DNA of 64,000 nucleotides, from assembly GCA_963971535.1 (NCBI GenBank), contig OZ020589.1, forward strand, positions 52,841,509 to 52,905,508, in the 5' to 3' direction. Source of the DNA: Notolepis coatsorum (lineage: Eukaryota; Chordata; Actinopteri; Aulopiformes; Paralepididae). This document shows positions 42,300-53,598 of the stretch, piece after piece (within the stretch, counting starts at the first letter, position 1; the number at the start of each line of letters is the position of its first letter). The notes beneath the pieces were generated by a model that was not told the origin of the DNA, made no database searches, and worked only from the letters and a program-made list of their open reading frames with translations. A program made the translations under genes and the position numbers.

Positions 42300-42930
42300 G
42301 ACAAACAGATACGTGTTGTAGTGGGAAAGAGCTTTTTCCAGCTTAGGAGGCTGTCCAAGGTCAAACCTTTTTTATCTCAATGTTTTTGAAAATGTTATAC
42401 ATGCTTTTATGACCTCTGGTCTTGATTATTGTAATGCCTTGTATGTTGGTGTCAGTCAGGCCTCCCTCTCTCGCTGGCAGTCAGTCCAGAACGCTGCTGC
42501 TCATCTGCCAACAGGAACACGTAAGCGAGAGCACATTTCCCCTGTACTGGCTTCCCTCCACTGGCTTCCTGTGCGTTTTAGGATCAAAATTAAGATTCTA
42601 CTGTTGGCTAAGTGTCTGAGCGGCTTGGCACCGGTCTACCTCTCGGACCTGCTGGAACCTTATGTTCCTTCAAGGTCCCTCAGATCAGCTCCTAGTACTG
42701 GCTGTTCCTAAGTCCAGGCTGAAGCTTAGGGGGGGCCGTGCTCTCGCAGTGGCAGCCCCAAAATTCAGGAACGAGCTGCCTCTGCAGGTGTTTAAATCAT
42801 CAAAACACCTTTATTTTTGGTTGAGACCTGCCTTTTTATGTGACATCTTTTTTATATCTGTGTAAATATGTGTTGTGTGACTTGTACAGCACTTTGTGTT
42901 GGAGTGACATAAAACAAAGTATATGGGGGT
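42300..42930 (+). pseudogene. L2-like LINE 3' portion
   Basis: Frames encode FMTSGLDYCNALYVGVSQAS, a PVLASLHWLPVRFRIKIKIL block, LSGLAPVYLSDLLEPY and, after a frameshift near 42690, APKFRNELPLQVF. These are the standard C-terminal blocks of fish L2-type reverse transcriptases. It is followed by a tgtgacttgtacagcactttg 3' UTR. Confidence 0.8.
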
Positions 42931-43189
42931 TCCTATTGTTTATACTGCAAATTGTGTTTTGGGAGCTGTTCTCTCTTCTTTTCCAGTCTACTCCGAGCTT
43001 GGACTGAACACCTAAATGGTTTCTCTCAAGTATGAGTTCTCATGTGTTTCTTGTGAGCGCTTAGAGAATATCCTCTCTAAGCGCTCAGTCTGGATGCCTC
43101 TGGGGAGTGAGTTTTACTTCTATGTACCGTAGTCACACTATCGCGGTACATATCCGTTACATTTGGACTGAACAACTAAATGGTTTCTC

Positions 43190-44800
43190 TCAAGTATGAG
43201 TTCTCATGTGTTTCTTCAGCTCTCCTTTCTGACAGAATCCTTTACCACAAACTGAACAATTAAATGGTTTCTCTCCTGTATGAGTTCTCATGTGTTTCAT
43301 CAGATCTCCTTTCTGAATGAACCCTTTACCACAAACTGAACAATTAAATGGTTTCTCTCCAGTATGACTCATCATGTGTCTCTTCAGATTTCTCTTCGTA
43401 CTGGACCCTTTTCCACAAACTGAACAACTAAATGGTTTCTCTCCTGTATGAGTTCTCATGTGTTCCTTCAGATTTCCCTTCGTACTGAATCCTTTACCAC
43501 AAACTGAACAATTAAATGGTTTCTCTCCTGTATGAGTCATCATGTGTTTCTTCAGATCTCCCTTCGTACTGGACCATTTCCCACAAACTGAACAACTAAA
43601 TGGTTTCTCTCCAGTATGAGTCATCATGTGATTCTTCAGAACTCTTTTCTGACTGAACCCTTTTCGACAAACTGAACAACTAAATGGTTTCTCTCCTGTA
43701 TGACTCATCATGTGTTTCTTCAGATCTCCCTTCCTACTGGACCCTTTCCCACAAACTGAACAACTAAGTGGTTTCTCTCCAGTATGAGTTATTGCGTGTT
43801 CCTTCAGATGTTGATTCGTACTGAACCCTTTCCCACAAACTGAACAACTAAATGGTTTCTCTCCAATATGCTTATTTATGCGTCTCTTCAGATCTCCCTT
43901 CTTTCTGAACCCAGGACTGCTGTTAGACAAACTTTGTATTTTCTGTGTCTTCTTTGGATTCAGAGTCAACAAACCTGGTCCTCAACTCTCCTTCCATTCA
44001 TCACCGTCATCAGTCTCAGATTCAGAACTGTCATCATCACTGTCATCAGTCTTAGTTTCAGAACTGTCATCATCACTGTCATCAGTCTCATTTCCTGAAC
44101 AGTCTGAAGAGAGGAGCTGGCCATCTCTAGTTGGTTCTAAATCACCAGCTGGATCTAGGTTACTGGCTGGTTCTGATATTCCACAGTCCTCAGCATCAGG
44201 TTCTGTTTTCATGTGTTCAGTTGAAGTGCTGGGTAAAGAATATCCTTCTCCGTTTCTCTCCCTTTGGGTTTGAATAGGCTGATCATTCTTTTCACCATCT
44301 TCACATTTCACTGGGTCTACTGTGATCTTGGAGCGATCCGCTTCTTCCAGCCCTTGATGTAGTTCAACTTTAATCTGTAGGAGCTCTGGGTCCTGGGTTT
44401 GGCTGAGTTGTGAGGACAGAGTATTCTCACTATAGTTTTCATATTTCACAGGATGTAAGATCATCTTGCACCTATCAGACTCCTCTAGATCTTGACATAG
44501 TTCCTCCTGTTCCTCTTTAATCTGTAGGGGCTCTGTGTCCTGGGTTTGGTTAAACCACGAGGACTGAGGTTTCTCTTCGTCATCTTCACTCTCCACAGAG
44601 ACAGGATTGAATGTGACCTTCATGATGTCAGCCTCCTGCAGACCTTGGAGCTGCTCTCCCTCCTGACTGGTCCAGAGTTCCTCCTGTTCCTCTTTCATCT
44701 GTAGGGGCTCTGGATCCTCCTGGCTCAGACTGGGGCTCCTCTCCTGCTGCTCAGGGGGAACCTCCTCTTCACAGATGAACAGTTGTAAGGCAAGGGAGTC
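43190..44800 (-). pseudogene. C2H2 zinc-finger gene, last exon, broken by an in-frame stop
   Basis: One exon on the minus strand, from a splice acceptor (tttctag, ending at about 44800) through LALQLFICEEEVPPEQQERS and an acidic Glu/Asp/Ser-rich region (238 codons, 44698-43982). A TGA at 43982-43984 follows, then, in the same frame, eight C2H2 fingers (43900-43196) of the form CSVCGKGF...H...H with HTGEKPF linkers. The array ends where the next linker's Gly codon is TGA. Intact relatives are DNA-binding nuclear regulators. With a stop before all fingers this copy would make only the acidic half, so it is probably a pseudogene, unless the stop is a sequence error or the allele is polymorphic. 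A 165-bp insertion-like stretch with duplicated finger sequence follows (43020-43185). Confidence 0.75.
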
Positions 44801-45252
44801 TAGAAAGAAGAAGAATTTAAATGTAATTAGTTGTAACCATTACCTTTGAAAGTAACAAACACTACACTCTTGCCAGGAAAGTAACATGTTGAACGAATAG
44901 GCCTATATAGGGATGCACAGATCATATACCCAATATCGCTATCAGGGTGATACTAGCTACATTTCATTGATCTGTATGGACTACAGTTGGTCAGATCTAT
45001 TACCAAGTTGTCATAAAGCTTCCTCTTTTAGAAGGAAACGGTTCCCAGCTTTCCTCCAGAATGGACCTGATTCCACTTGATGAGATATTGGCCAAATGTT
45101 TGACATTTCTATTACATAAGGCTATAAAGTAAGACATGTACATGAGTATCTCATCTTTTACAGTCTATGCTCGTTATGTTTACAGTCTATGCTAGCTCGC
45201 CGGCAGTCTGAGCTGACCAAAGATTCTTCTTCTTCTTAACTTTTTAAGTTAA

Positions 45253-45779
45253 AGGGGACATGCATTGCTATTCCTAGCACTATTTGGGCAACTTTACACA
45301 ATTCCTGTGAGTCTATTAAATACATCTGTATGCTTTTATTTAAAAGAAATCATTGTTTTATATTTCTAATCAAGTACTCAAAAGCCACATTTTTCTCACT
45401 TTGGGTTTCAGGCTGTGTTGGCCTGGCTCCGCCCATAAGCACTGTGTAAATGAGTATGTGCTGCTTCCCCGACTCTCTCTCTCTCTCTCTCTCTCTCCCT
45501 CTCTCTCTCTGAGGAAGTGTTGGGTTACACTATCTGCCTGCTCTGTTGGCTGTCGCTGTCAACCAGAGGCAGCGTTAGTTATGCAAATCAGTGCTATATT
45601 AACGTCACAGAAACCGTCAAATCAGAACAGTTTAGTTGAGTGAGGGAGGATCTCGTGAACTCGAGACTAGACTGATGAGTCAATATGGTAATTAGAGACA
45701 CAGACCCATTGATACTAACCTGTATTACTATAAAACCATGCTAAACACAGAAAAAAGGCATTTATAATGCATGTCCCCT
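45253..45779. mobile_element. TTAA-flanked MITE (piggyBac-like), 527 bp
   Basis: Begins AGGGGACATGCATT and ends AATGCATGTCCCCT, flanked by TTAA at 45249-45252 and 45780-45783. TTAA duplication is typical of piggyBac-type elements. It contains a CT microsatellite (45473-45511) and shares internal sequence (caattcctgtgagtctat and tatttctaatcaagt) with the element at 57963-58391. It has no coding region. Confidence 0.75.
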
Positions 45780-46022
45780 TTAATGTGGAAAGTCTGTTTT
45801 TATCTCTGGTCCCATTCCCACACTGGCCTGTTGAGTAGAATCCTCAGTCTTCACACCTGGCTCCAGTGCTCAGAACATGGCTTTCATTGACAATTTGAAT
45901 CTGTTTTGGGAATGTTCCTCGCTTTTTAGAACTGACAAGAGTCCATCCAAACAGACTGGGTAGTGTGAGACTTTGGCAATTCTATTTGTGCTCACATAGG
46001 GAATGTCATCGAATTCATATGG

Positions 46023-46075
46023 ACTCACCTGTTGTGGCAGGAGATGAGTCTGTGTTCTGAAACGAAGAACTGTTG
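46023..46075 (-). other. Possible upstream exon end of the zinc-finger gene
   Basis: On the minus strand cacaacag|gtgagtcc forms a good splice donor at 46028/46029, in the right orientation and about 1.2 kb upstream of the zinc-finger exon. The reading frame and start are unclear, so this is only a suggestion. Confidence 0.25.
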
Positions 46076-46499
46076 AAATTCTAGACCCTCTTTTAAGTCT
46101 GCTATAAAAAATTTAAAAAAAGCCTATCCTTGTTTGGTCTGATACTATTTTCTGAAAAGCCATTTCATTGGCTTAGTGACAATAAGACGCTTGTTTTCTC
46201 TGTTCTGGGCAGAATGTCTTGGCGTCTCCACGCTACTGTATATTGTGCCCATTGCAATGTATAATTTTCCCATTGCAACGTATTATTTTCCTGTTTGTTG
46301 TTCACTTTTGAATAAACCTCTGAAAGATGAATTCTACCTTTTATTATTGAAGATTATCAGATAAACGCAACAGCAGCCGTATGCTAGTGGCTAACTTACA
46401 GCACGCTGTCCAGTCATGTGATTGACTGTTTACATCCCACACCCTACTCGCGGACCCCTCCCCCTCCTTCATGCCACTGTGTTATCACCTGAATCAGCC

Positions 46500-46740
46500 T
46501 CATTAGTCCACACTCTTTTAAACATAGGAAAGGCCTGGGACTAATTAATTTAAATGTAAGGAGTCTGGTAAAAGAACAAAATATGGATAATCTGAAAATT
46601 TTGGTCCCTCAGATTGATTCTGATATTTTAGTGTTAACTGAATCACGTGACATCAGCTCCATTGATAAACTAGCAGAGTTACTCTCTCATTATTCAGACG
46701 TTGAGATGATTGTCTTTGGTGATTTTAATGTTAATTGAAA
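46500..46740 (+). pseudogene. LINE endonuclease fragment
   Basis: Encodes GLINLNVRSLVKEQNMDNLK, then DILVLTES and later IVFGDFNVN, the start of an APE-type endonuclease domain of an L2/CR1-group LINE. The catalytic middle is deleted and a stop follows. 46741-48205 holds scattered AT-rich and repeat-like DNA, including a direct repeat of gatactcttattttgaaaat (47268, 47372); I see no gene there. Confidence 0.6.
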
Positions 46741-48205
46741 CAAAATCTCACACTATTTGCAAAAGACACCCCTGATGTTGTTCTCTCTCTTAGTCATCAA
46801 TAAACATGCTCCTTTTAAATAAATTATGATAACATATAGATTAACCCTGTGGTTCTCACCTGATGTGATTTATTTAGAGAAAGGAACACATAGACACTCT
46901 GGAGACCCTTCCCATCTGTTATTATTTAGGCAATTTAGAAATAAATGTGCATCTCTGAGGTAGTGAATGCCAAATCAAACTACTATTTGAATTTGATCAC
47001 AAGCTCATATTTTGAAGTGGTGAATTCAATTGAATCGTCTAATATCTGAGCAGAAAGAGATTTGTCTGGCCTTTAATAGGCACATTTTATCCACTTTTTG
47101 TCCTTATTTTCTATTTTTTCTCCCATCCCAATTTCGTATCGCCAATTCTCTCCTTCCAGGGCTGTACAGTGCGAGATATATATTGCACGTGCTACAGCAA
47201 CATCCGTCTGTGCGATGAATGGATTTACTTCAGTGGCACTGGTGTGATAGGCATTCGGTTCATATAGATACTCTTATTTTGAAAATTCTGTTGCGGGTCT
47301 CATTTCTGCCCAAGCGCAGCTCCAGCTATAATATCTATGGCTCCGACAGCTAGCAACGCTCAGTTCGTTTCGATACTCTTATTTTGAAAATGTTGTGTGT
47401 CGTGACTCATATCCGCTCCACAGCACACAGCAGTAGCGTCTCAGTAGCAGCAGTAGCGTCTGGGACGCGGAAATTGAAACAGAGCAAGGATAGTGTTTTC
47501 GCAACCCAAAACAAATCCCTGCTGTTTTATTCCGCAACGGGTCAAATGCATCTAACATGCTTTGCAATCCTCGCCATTCCTTTATGACCACGTCGTGTTA
47601 AAGTCAGAAATTAACGTTATGTTAGCATAAGCTAACAACAAGCTAAAGCCCTGTTCAGAGCGATAGAGAACAGCAGAGTGGGGACTGGGAAGGAGGGGGG
47701 CATTCTCCCTTCTGTGTGTGTGCGCGTTTGAAAAGATCAGATGAAGTCAGACGAGTATATTATATTGATAGTAAATGTACTGAGGGTGGACAGATAATGT
47801 TAATATTTAAACATAAAAAATACAATACATAATAAATGTATTCATGATCATCATGCAACATAAAACAATTGCAGGAACGGTTTGGGAGAGGAAGGGGTTT
47901 TAGGTTGCGTGTTCCACATTTTTTTTACTTAAAGTTTAAAGCTCAATATATCAAAACGTGGCACTTTATAGTGAACAGGAGGTCTATTTGTATTAAAAAC
48001 AATAAATAGTTTTTCAAAAATGTCTGGAAGAGCTCAAATATCTTTTTTTCAAATTATATTTTCGTTACCTTTTTTGAGTTGATCTAAATGTTACTGATTG
48101 TGTTAAATGGGCTTATGATATCATCTCATATCGATTGCAGGCACCTGCATTGTATCGTATCGTGGCAGATCGACAAATATCGTATCATTGTCCAAAGAAT
48201 CGATA

Positions 48206-50138
48206 TCGTATCTCAATACCTTCTATGCGAGGTTTGAGGCTGTGAATAACAACACCAGCCTACAAGCCATGGCAATGGGGGGGGGGGGGGTCTGCTGATG
48301 GAGACTCAGTGTTCAGGGTAACAGAGCATGAGGTGAGGCGGACCTTTAAAAAAGTGAATATCAGGAAGGCAGCAGGACGGCATCCCCGGCCGCGTCCTAA
48401 AAGTCTGTGCCGACCAACTGGCCCCGGTAATGGTATTCACAGACATCTTTAACCTGTCCTTAGAACAGGCTGTCATCCCCACCTGTCTGAAGAAGTCCAC
48501 CATCATCCCTGTACCCAAAAAATCTACGCCCGCTTGCCTCAACGACTACCGCCCTGTAGCTCTCACCTCCATAACCATGAAGTGCTTTGAGAAGCTAGTG
48601 AAGGGCTACATCTGTTCCTCCCTCCCCATCAACCTGGACCCCCTGCAATTTGCATACCGCCCTAACAGGTCCACGGAGGACGCCATAGCCCATGTGCTGC
48701 ACACAGCAGCATCACACCTGGACAAGAGGCAGGGGAACTATGTGAGAATGCTGTTCATCGACTACAGCTCAGCATTCAATACCATAGTCCCCTCCAAACT
48801 CATAGCCAAGCTCAGGGACCTGGGCTTGAACAATGACCTCTGCCAGTGGGTCTTGGATTTCCTGACGGGCAGACCCCAGGTGGTAAGAGCAGGCAACTGC
48901 ACCTCCTCATCCATCACGCTCAACATAGGGGCCCCCCAGGGCTGTGTTCTGAGCCCCCTCCTCTACTCCCTGTACACACATGACTGCGTGGCACAGCGGA
49001 ACAACAACACAATCATCAAATTTTGCTGATGACACAGTAGTGGTGGGCCTGATCTCTGCCAACGACGAGAGGGCCTACCTGGAAGAGGTAGAGAATCTGT
49101 CACAGTGGTGTCAGGAGAACTGCCTCTCCCTGAACGTCAGCAAAACAAAAGAGATGATTGTGGACTTCAGGAGGTCGGGGGTCAAGGACTACCCCCCCTC
49201 AGGAGCCCACATATCCGAGGACTTGACATGGACCTCACACATTGACAGTGTTGTGAAGAAGGCACAACAACGCCTCTACTTCCTCAGGCGCCTAAGGAAG
49301 TTCCAAGTCAGTCAGAAGATCCTTAATAACTTCTACTCATGTACAATAGAGAGCATCCTGACTGGCAACATCACCTCCTGGTTTGGGAATAGCACTGCAC
49401 AAGACCATAGCAGACTACAAAGAGTGACACGTTCAGCCGAACGCACAATTGCAGGGGGGCTTCCCACCCTCCAGAACATTTACAACAAGCGGTGCAGGGG
49501 GAAGGCTAAGAGAATCATCAAGGACTCCAGCCACCCGAACAACTGCCTCTTTGAACTGCTGCGGTCAGGCAAGCGATACCGGAGTCTTAAGGCGAGCACA
49601 GAAAGACTCAGAAGAAGCTTCTATCCCCAGGCCATCAGGCTGCTCAACAAACAATAAACACTATGCAACAACCATCAAATGCACACAGCACACACACCCA
49701 CACGCACACACTCACTTTAAACAAACACCACACTGCAGCACCCACTCTCCACACTTTAGATCACCTAAACACACTTTATATTTATTGGTAAAGGATTTGC
49801 ACTACAACTCGTACACCTTACTGTAAATTGTACCTAAATTGTACCTCATCCCATTTCTGCTTTGCACTATATAGTATTGTATATTAGTACATTGCATAGT
49901 ATATTGTATATTGTATGGTAACTCAGTTACTTCTATTCTGCATCGAACATTGTACATATGTCTATACTGAACACTGTGACCTCTATTTTTACTTCTATTT
50001 TACATGCTATACTATTTTATTTCATACTTATCTTGTCTAGCACAGTCTCTGGAGCGTAACAGTAAGAAGCATTTTGTATAAAAGTATTCTGTACTTCTGT
50101 ATGATAACTATTAAAGAAACTTGAAACTTGAAACTTGA
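48206..50138 (+). mobile_element. Rex1-like LINE, second copy, 5'-truncated
   Basis: Closely related to 20930-22905 through the RT, the 3' UTR with ctttaaacaaacac and the gaaact-repeat tail. It begins inside the linker region and is inserted in the remains of a DNA transposon. The transposon's other sequence (gatatcgtatc words) is on the left and its terminus gaaactggtgattcccaccccta is on the right, ending at 50162. Confidence 0.8.
48290..49657 (+). pseudogene. Rex1-like LINE RT with multiple frameshifts
   Basis: RT motifs are present in two frames: [14 protein letters not shown] and [14 protein letters not shown] to 49020, then after one inserted T near 49021 [10 protein letters not shown] and the C-terminal [14 protein letters not shown] to 49657. 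A deletion near 48376 removes the GPDG of the first block. About 30 codons after VKDYPP (near 49195) are missing compared with the copy at 21880-21960. It shares the long G-run (48279-48290) with the other copy. Inactive. Confidence 0.82.
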
Positions 50139-50162
50139 TGAAACTGGTGATTCCCACCCCTA
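50139..50162. mobile_element. Right terminus of a hAT-like element
   Basis: Reads as the inverse of TAGGGGTGGGAATCACCAG, a terminus I recognise from fish hAT elements. The left terminus is not visible in 46740-48205, so the element is truncated or rearranged. Confidence 0.45.
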
Positions 50163-50339
50163 CACCCAACACCAAATCCCATAATTCCTTACACGTAACG
50201 TGTCTGGCTGTGTGACGTCAACTTGTCAGCATGAAAATGAGGGAGGCACATTTGTGACTGTTACAAATATAACACGTTTTATACTTGTGCTACAAGATTT
50301 TGGCCTGTGCTACAAAACTATCAACCTCTGTAGCACCAG

Positions 50340-50745
50340 TGCTATGTGCAAAAAAAGTTACCTTCAATTCTCCCCTCCCCTGTCTTGAACGTTGCTAGAC
50401 TATGCCTCCCACTGGTCGGCTGTAGTGAGGATAGAAGCCTTGCATCACGTGTCCCCTCCGGTACACGAGGAGGCAGCCTGTCGCATCTTTTCACCATACA
50501 GCGCAGTCTCTCAGTGGCGAGGAGTAACGCGTGGGAGGCTCACGCTGCCCCCGACACTTCCTGACTCTTCCAACGTCCAATCCCCATCCATCGACTTTCC
50601 ACCCGCTACCTCTGCCAATTGATAGTATGATGACTGGCCCAAGCCGCAGGCAATGCTGACTCCGGGAGTCGAGACCGCAGCCTCTTGCATTGGTGACGAG
50701 TGCAATATCGCTACGCCACCCAGCCACCATTAGGCACATTTTCTG
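50340..50745 (-). mobile_element. tRNA-derived SINE, antisense
   Basis: On the minus strand it opens with ggtggcgtagcgatattgc (A-box-like) and has ggtctcgactccc (B-box-like) about 40 bp later, then a long body. The same head layout is seen in the SINE at 52079-52522. This is the pol III promoter architecture of tRNA-derived SINEs. Its boundaries are approximate. Confidence 0.5.
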
Positions 50746-50749
50746 AAGC

Positions 50750-51369
50750 CGGTCATTTGTTTGATCATAATTTTACGGAGCCACCTCTTGGTGATCATGA
50801 GCTGGTGCACGCTATGAGGCATGCCTTACAGTACCTGCAGGCCTACTCCCCCTGTGTTGTTTTTGAAGTATTACAGACCATTGATACCAGGTTAAGCTAG
50901 ACTCTTTCTTTCTCCTCAGGTTAGCTGCTCCAGTAATTACAGAACTAACATATATAAACATTTTCATTGCCAGCATGTATAGTTCCTAGTATATGGAAAA
51001 TAGCTCATGTTGTTCCATTACATACAAGGTGGAGATAGAAGTAATCTGAATAGCTATCGACCAATATCCAAGCTATCCTGTCTTGCAAAGATATGTTTCT
51101 CTCAGATCACTCTATATTAAGCCCACATCAATGTGAGTTTAGAGCAACAGCCACTACTCTAGTTGTAAATGGTATAGTATCTGACCTTGACAGAAGAAAA
51201 CACTGTGCTGCCTGTTTTGTAGATCTGTAAAAAGCATTTGACAGAGTTCATCACTCTTCTATTGCAAAGGTTAATGAATGTTGGCTTTGACACATCTGCT
51301 TACAAATGGTTTCAGAGCTATTTATCCAAAAGGCATACTTTTACATTTACTAGTTTAGTTACAAGTGTT
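50750..51369 (+). pseudogene. Old LINE (host of nested cluster), first RT part
   Basis: Broken frames give DHEL (endonuclease end), PAPVITELTYIF-like, a WKIAHVVPLHKGG-like block, SYRPISKLSCLAK-like and YKWFQSYLSK, spread over frames with stops. The order and spacing fit an L2/CR1-group RT. It resumes at 53599 after a 2.2-kb antisense LINE insertion. Confidence 0.6.
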
Positions 51370-52078
51370 GTTGTATTTGTCACATATAAAGTACATGTAC
51401 ATTACAGTAAAATGTATGAGCCCCCTGATAATATGCTTCATACAGTAAAAAAGTTAAAAGAATAGGATCCAAACACTATACAAAATATACAATATACAAA
51501 CTAAAGTACAACCTAAAGTACAACATTTAAACAATGAGGTACAAAATGCAAACTCTTTTAAATGCACAAATGAGGTATGAAGATGTTCATATTTTTGTAA
51601 TAAATAGATTCAAATATGGTGTTAAATATGTTTAAAGTTAATGTTAAAGGTGAGTGTTTGTTTTAAAGTGAGTGTGTGCATGTGGATGTGTGTGCAATGA
51701 ATGTAGATGGATGGATTAGTGTTGCATAAAGTCATTGAGCATCCTGATGGCCTGGGGATAGAAGCTCCTTTTGAGTCTCTCTTATGAGACTCCGGTAGCG
51801 CTTGCCTGACCGCATCAGTGCAAAGAGGCAGTTGTTTTGGTTAGAGTTGTTCCGATACCGATACCAGTATCGGAAATGCCGCCGATACTGCCTAAAATGC
51901 TGGTAACGGTATCGGCGAGTACCCTCTAATGTTGTGCTCCGATACCATATGACGTAATTTATCAACAACACTGCGGACGTTGGGCTGAGTGAGCATTATA
52001 AAACAAACGTGTGCTTAATCGACCGTGAATTAAAGTGTCAATTGCCATTTGTCATTTTAACAGCAGAGCAGATACTTT

Positions 52079-52522
52079 TTTTTTTTTATCTTTCTTCCCC
52101 TCCTTTTTCCCGATTATTCTCCCATCCCACCCTTCCTGGTTGTTGCGTACTCTCCCCTACTGTTGGTCCAGGAGACCGGAGACTGTCACATGCTTTCCTC
52201 CGACGCATGTGCAGCCTGGGGCAGGCCAACCTGGCCGTGCAGGTTCTCACCGGGGAGAGTGTAGCGTGTGGGAGGCCACACTATCTCTCCTCAGTTCCAA
52301 CCCTCGCTGAGCAGGCGCCCCGACCGAACTGTAGGGGTCGCTGTCCACAACGCCCAGGACCCACCCTTCAGCTTTCCCACCCCCTGATACAGCCAATTGT
52401 ATCAGTGTGAGAGGCCAGCCAAGCTGATAGCAACGCCGGGAGCTGGATTCGAACAGGCAAATCCTAGTGTCTCCCGGTGTTGGTGACGAACGTAATCTCC
52501 GTGCGCCACCTGCCCCCCCTAG
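52079..52522 (-). mobile_element. tRNA-derived SINE with TSD agatacttt, antisense
   Basis: Flanked by agatacttt (about 52070-52078 and 52521-52529). The related hAT copy at 61440-61470 shows the empty site. The plus strand starts with a T-run (the tail). On the minus strand the head has ggtggcgcacggagattacg (A box) and gttcgaatcc (B box), as in tRNA genes. Confidence 0.75.
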
Positions 52523-52682
52523 ATACTTTCTTAAAATGCCATCGTCCCGACAGAGCGCTGTTGACAGGGAGCTCTGATGAGTTCGCTTGGTGGCTGGTGT
52601 TATTAGCATTGAACAGCTAACCGAAAGCTAGCTTTGACGTTACCTTGGCTAAAGTTGGGGCTATTCACATAATCCAGCAATA

Positions 52683-52739
52683 ATGGCTGCAGACCTGCAA
52701 GCAAAGTACAGCAAGTTGGCAAAGGAGTATTCCAAGTTA
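52683..52739 (+). pseudogene. PPP1R21: Captured first coding exon resembling PPP1R21 (KLRAQ1)
   Basis: From the ATG at 52683 the 19 codons read MAADLQAKYSKLAKEYSKL. This closely matches the N-terminus of vertebrate PPP1R21 as I recall it: a short start, then (E/D)LQxKYxKLAxEYSKLRAQ. The match stops after SKL, where non-coding DNA begins, as expected at or near an exon/intron boundary. Upstream sequence (from about 52540) would be the gene's 5' UTR and promoter. Because the segment lies inside a hAT with clean target duplications, it is a transduced fragment and not the gene itself. PPP1R21 is an endosomal adaptor and phosphatase regulator; this piece encodes no function alone. Confidence 0.65.
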
Positions 52740-53598
52740 AATCACAATGTCACCAGTAACGTTACAGTCTTCTATGGTCTTTCCATATACCGGTAGCTCA
52801 TGCTAGCTAACCTAGCTCACGGTAACGTCGTCATTGCACAATTGCACGTCGCGTACACAATTAATGACATGTTGCGGACAGCCATATCGGCGACAATGTT
52901 TAGCTTTTAGTGCCAAATGATAAGAGTCTAAGGCGGAGTCTCAAAAGAGAATGTTGAATATTTATTGTGCAAAAATCACAACAACAGAGCCTCTGGTACC
53001 AAACGGAGCCATCTTGTGGAAGCAAGTGCAGCAACGTATAATGTCCGTGTGGAACTAATGTGCCAACAACCATTCCGTGGGTGAACTCATTGAGATAGTT
53101 TTCAATTACTGATACTAATACTAATCTATACAATCACCTGTTGTTGAATAAATACCATTACTTTATAGTTATTACTAAAAAACAGTATATATAAAACAGT
53201 AGCTGTATTAAAAAATAAATAAAAAATAATAATTTATATAATATTTTTTTTATTTTTTTAATGTATGCACTGGTATCGGATAAGTATCGGTATCGGCCGA
53301 TACCCAAAGCTTAGGTATCGGAATCGGATCGGAAAGGAAAAAATGGTATCGGAACATCTCTAGTTTTGGTGGCTAGATTCTTTGACTATTCTCTTAGCCT
53401 TGGCCCTGTAACACCTGGTGTAAATGTCCTGGAGAGTGGGAAGCCCACGTCCAATTGTACGTTTGGCTGATCGAGCCACTCTCTGCAGTCTGCTACGGTC
53501 TTGTGCGGTGCTATTCCCAAACCAGGAGGTGATGTTACCAGACAGGATGCTCTCTATTGTGCATGAGTAGCAGTTCTTTAAGATCTTCTGACTCACTT

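Larger units (their letters stand above)
51842..53362 (+). mobile_element. Non-autonomous hAT with 8-bp TSD GTTTTGGT carrying a captured exon
   Basis: Begins TAGAGTTGTTCCGATACC and ends GGTATCGGAACATCTCTA, flanked by GTTTTGGT at 51834-51841 and 53363-53370. The ends are rich in ccgatac words in both orientations. There is no transposase. Inside are an antisense SINE (52079-52522) and a segment that looks like the 5' region and first coding exon of PPP1R21 (about 52540-52960). A second copy of the family, in the opposite orientation, is 56459-61667. Confidence 0.9.
51370..53598 (-). mobile_element. Rex1-like LINE, antisense and older, split by a hAT
   Basis: On the minus strand the left part (51370-51841) is 3' UTR and the last codons ([17 protein letters not shown]). 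The right part (53363-53598) encodes [17 protein letters not shown] and the following block, as in the copies at 20590 and 48290. Between them is the 1,521-bp hAT at 51842-53362. It is more diverged than the other two copies. Confidence 0.75.

Noticed and set aside
47379..47591. Overlapping ORFs on both strands near a direct repeat
   Set aside because: Short, no conserved motif and no splice or polyadenylation context; likely repeat DNA.
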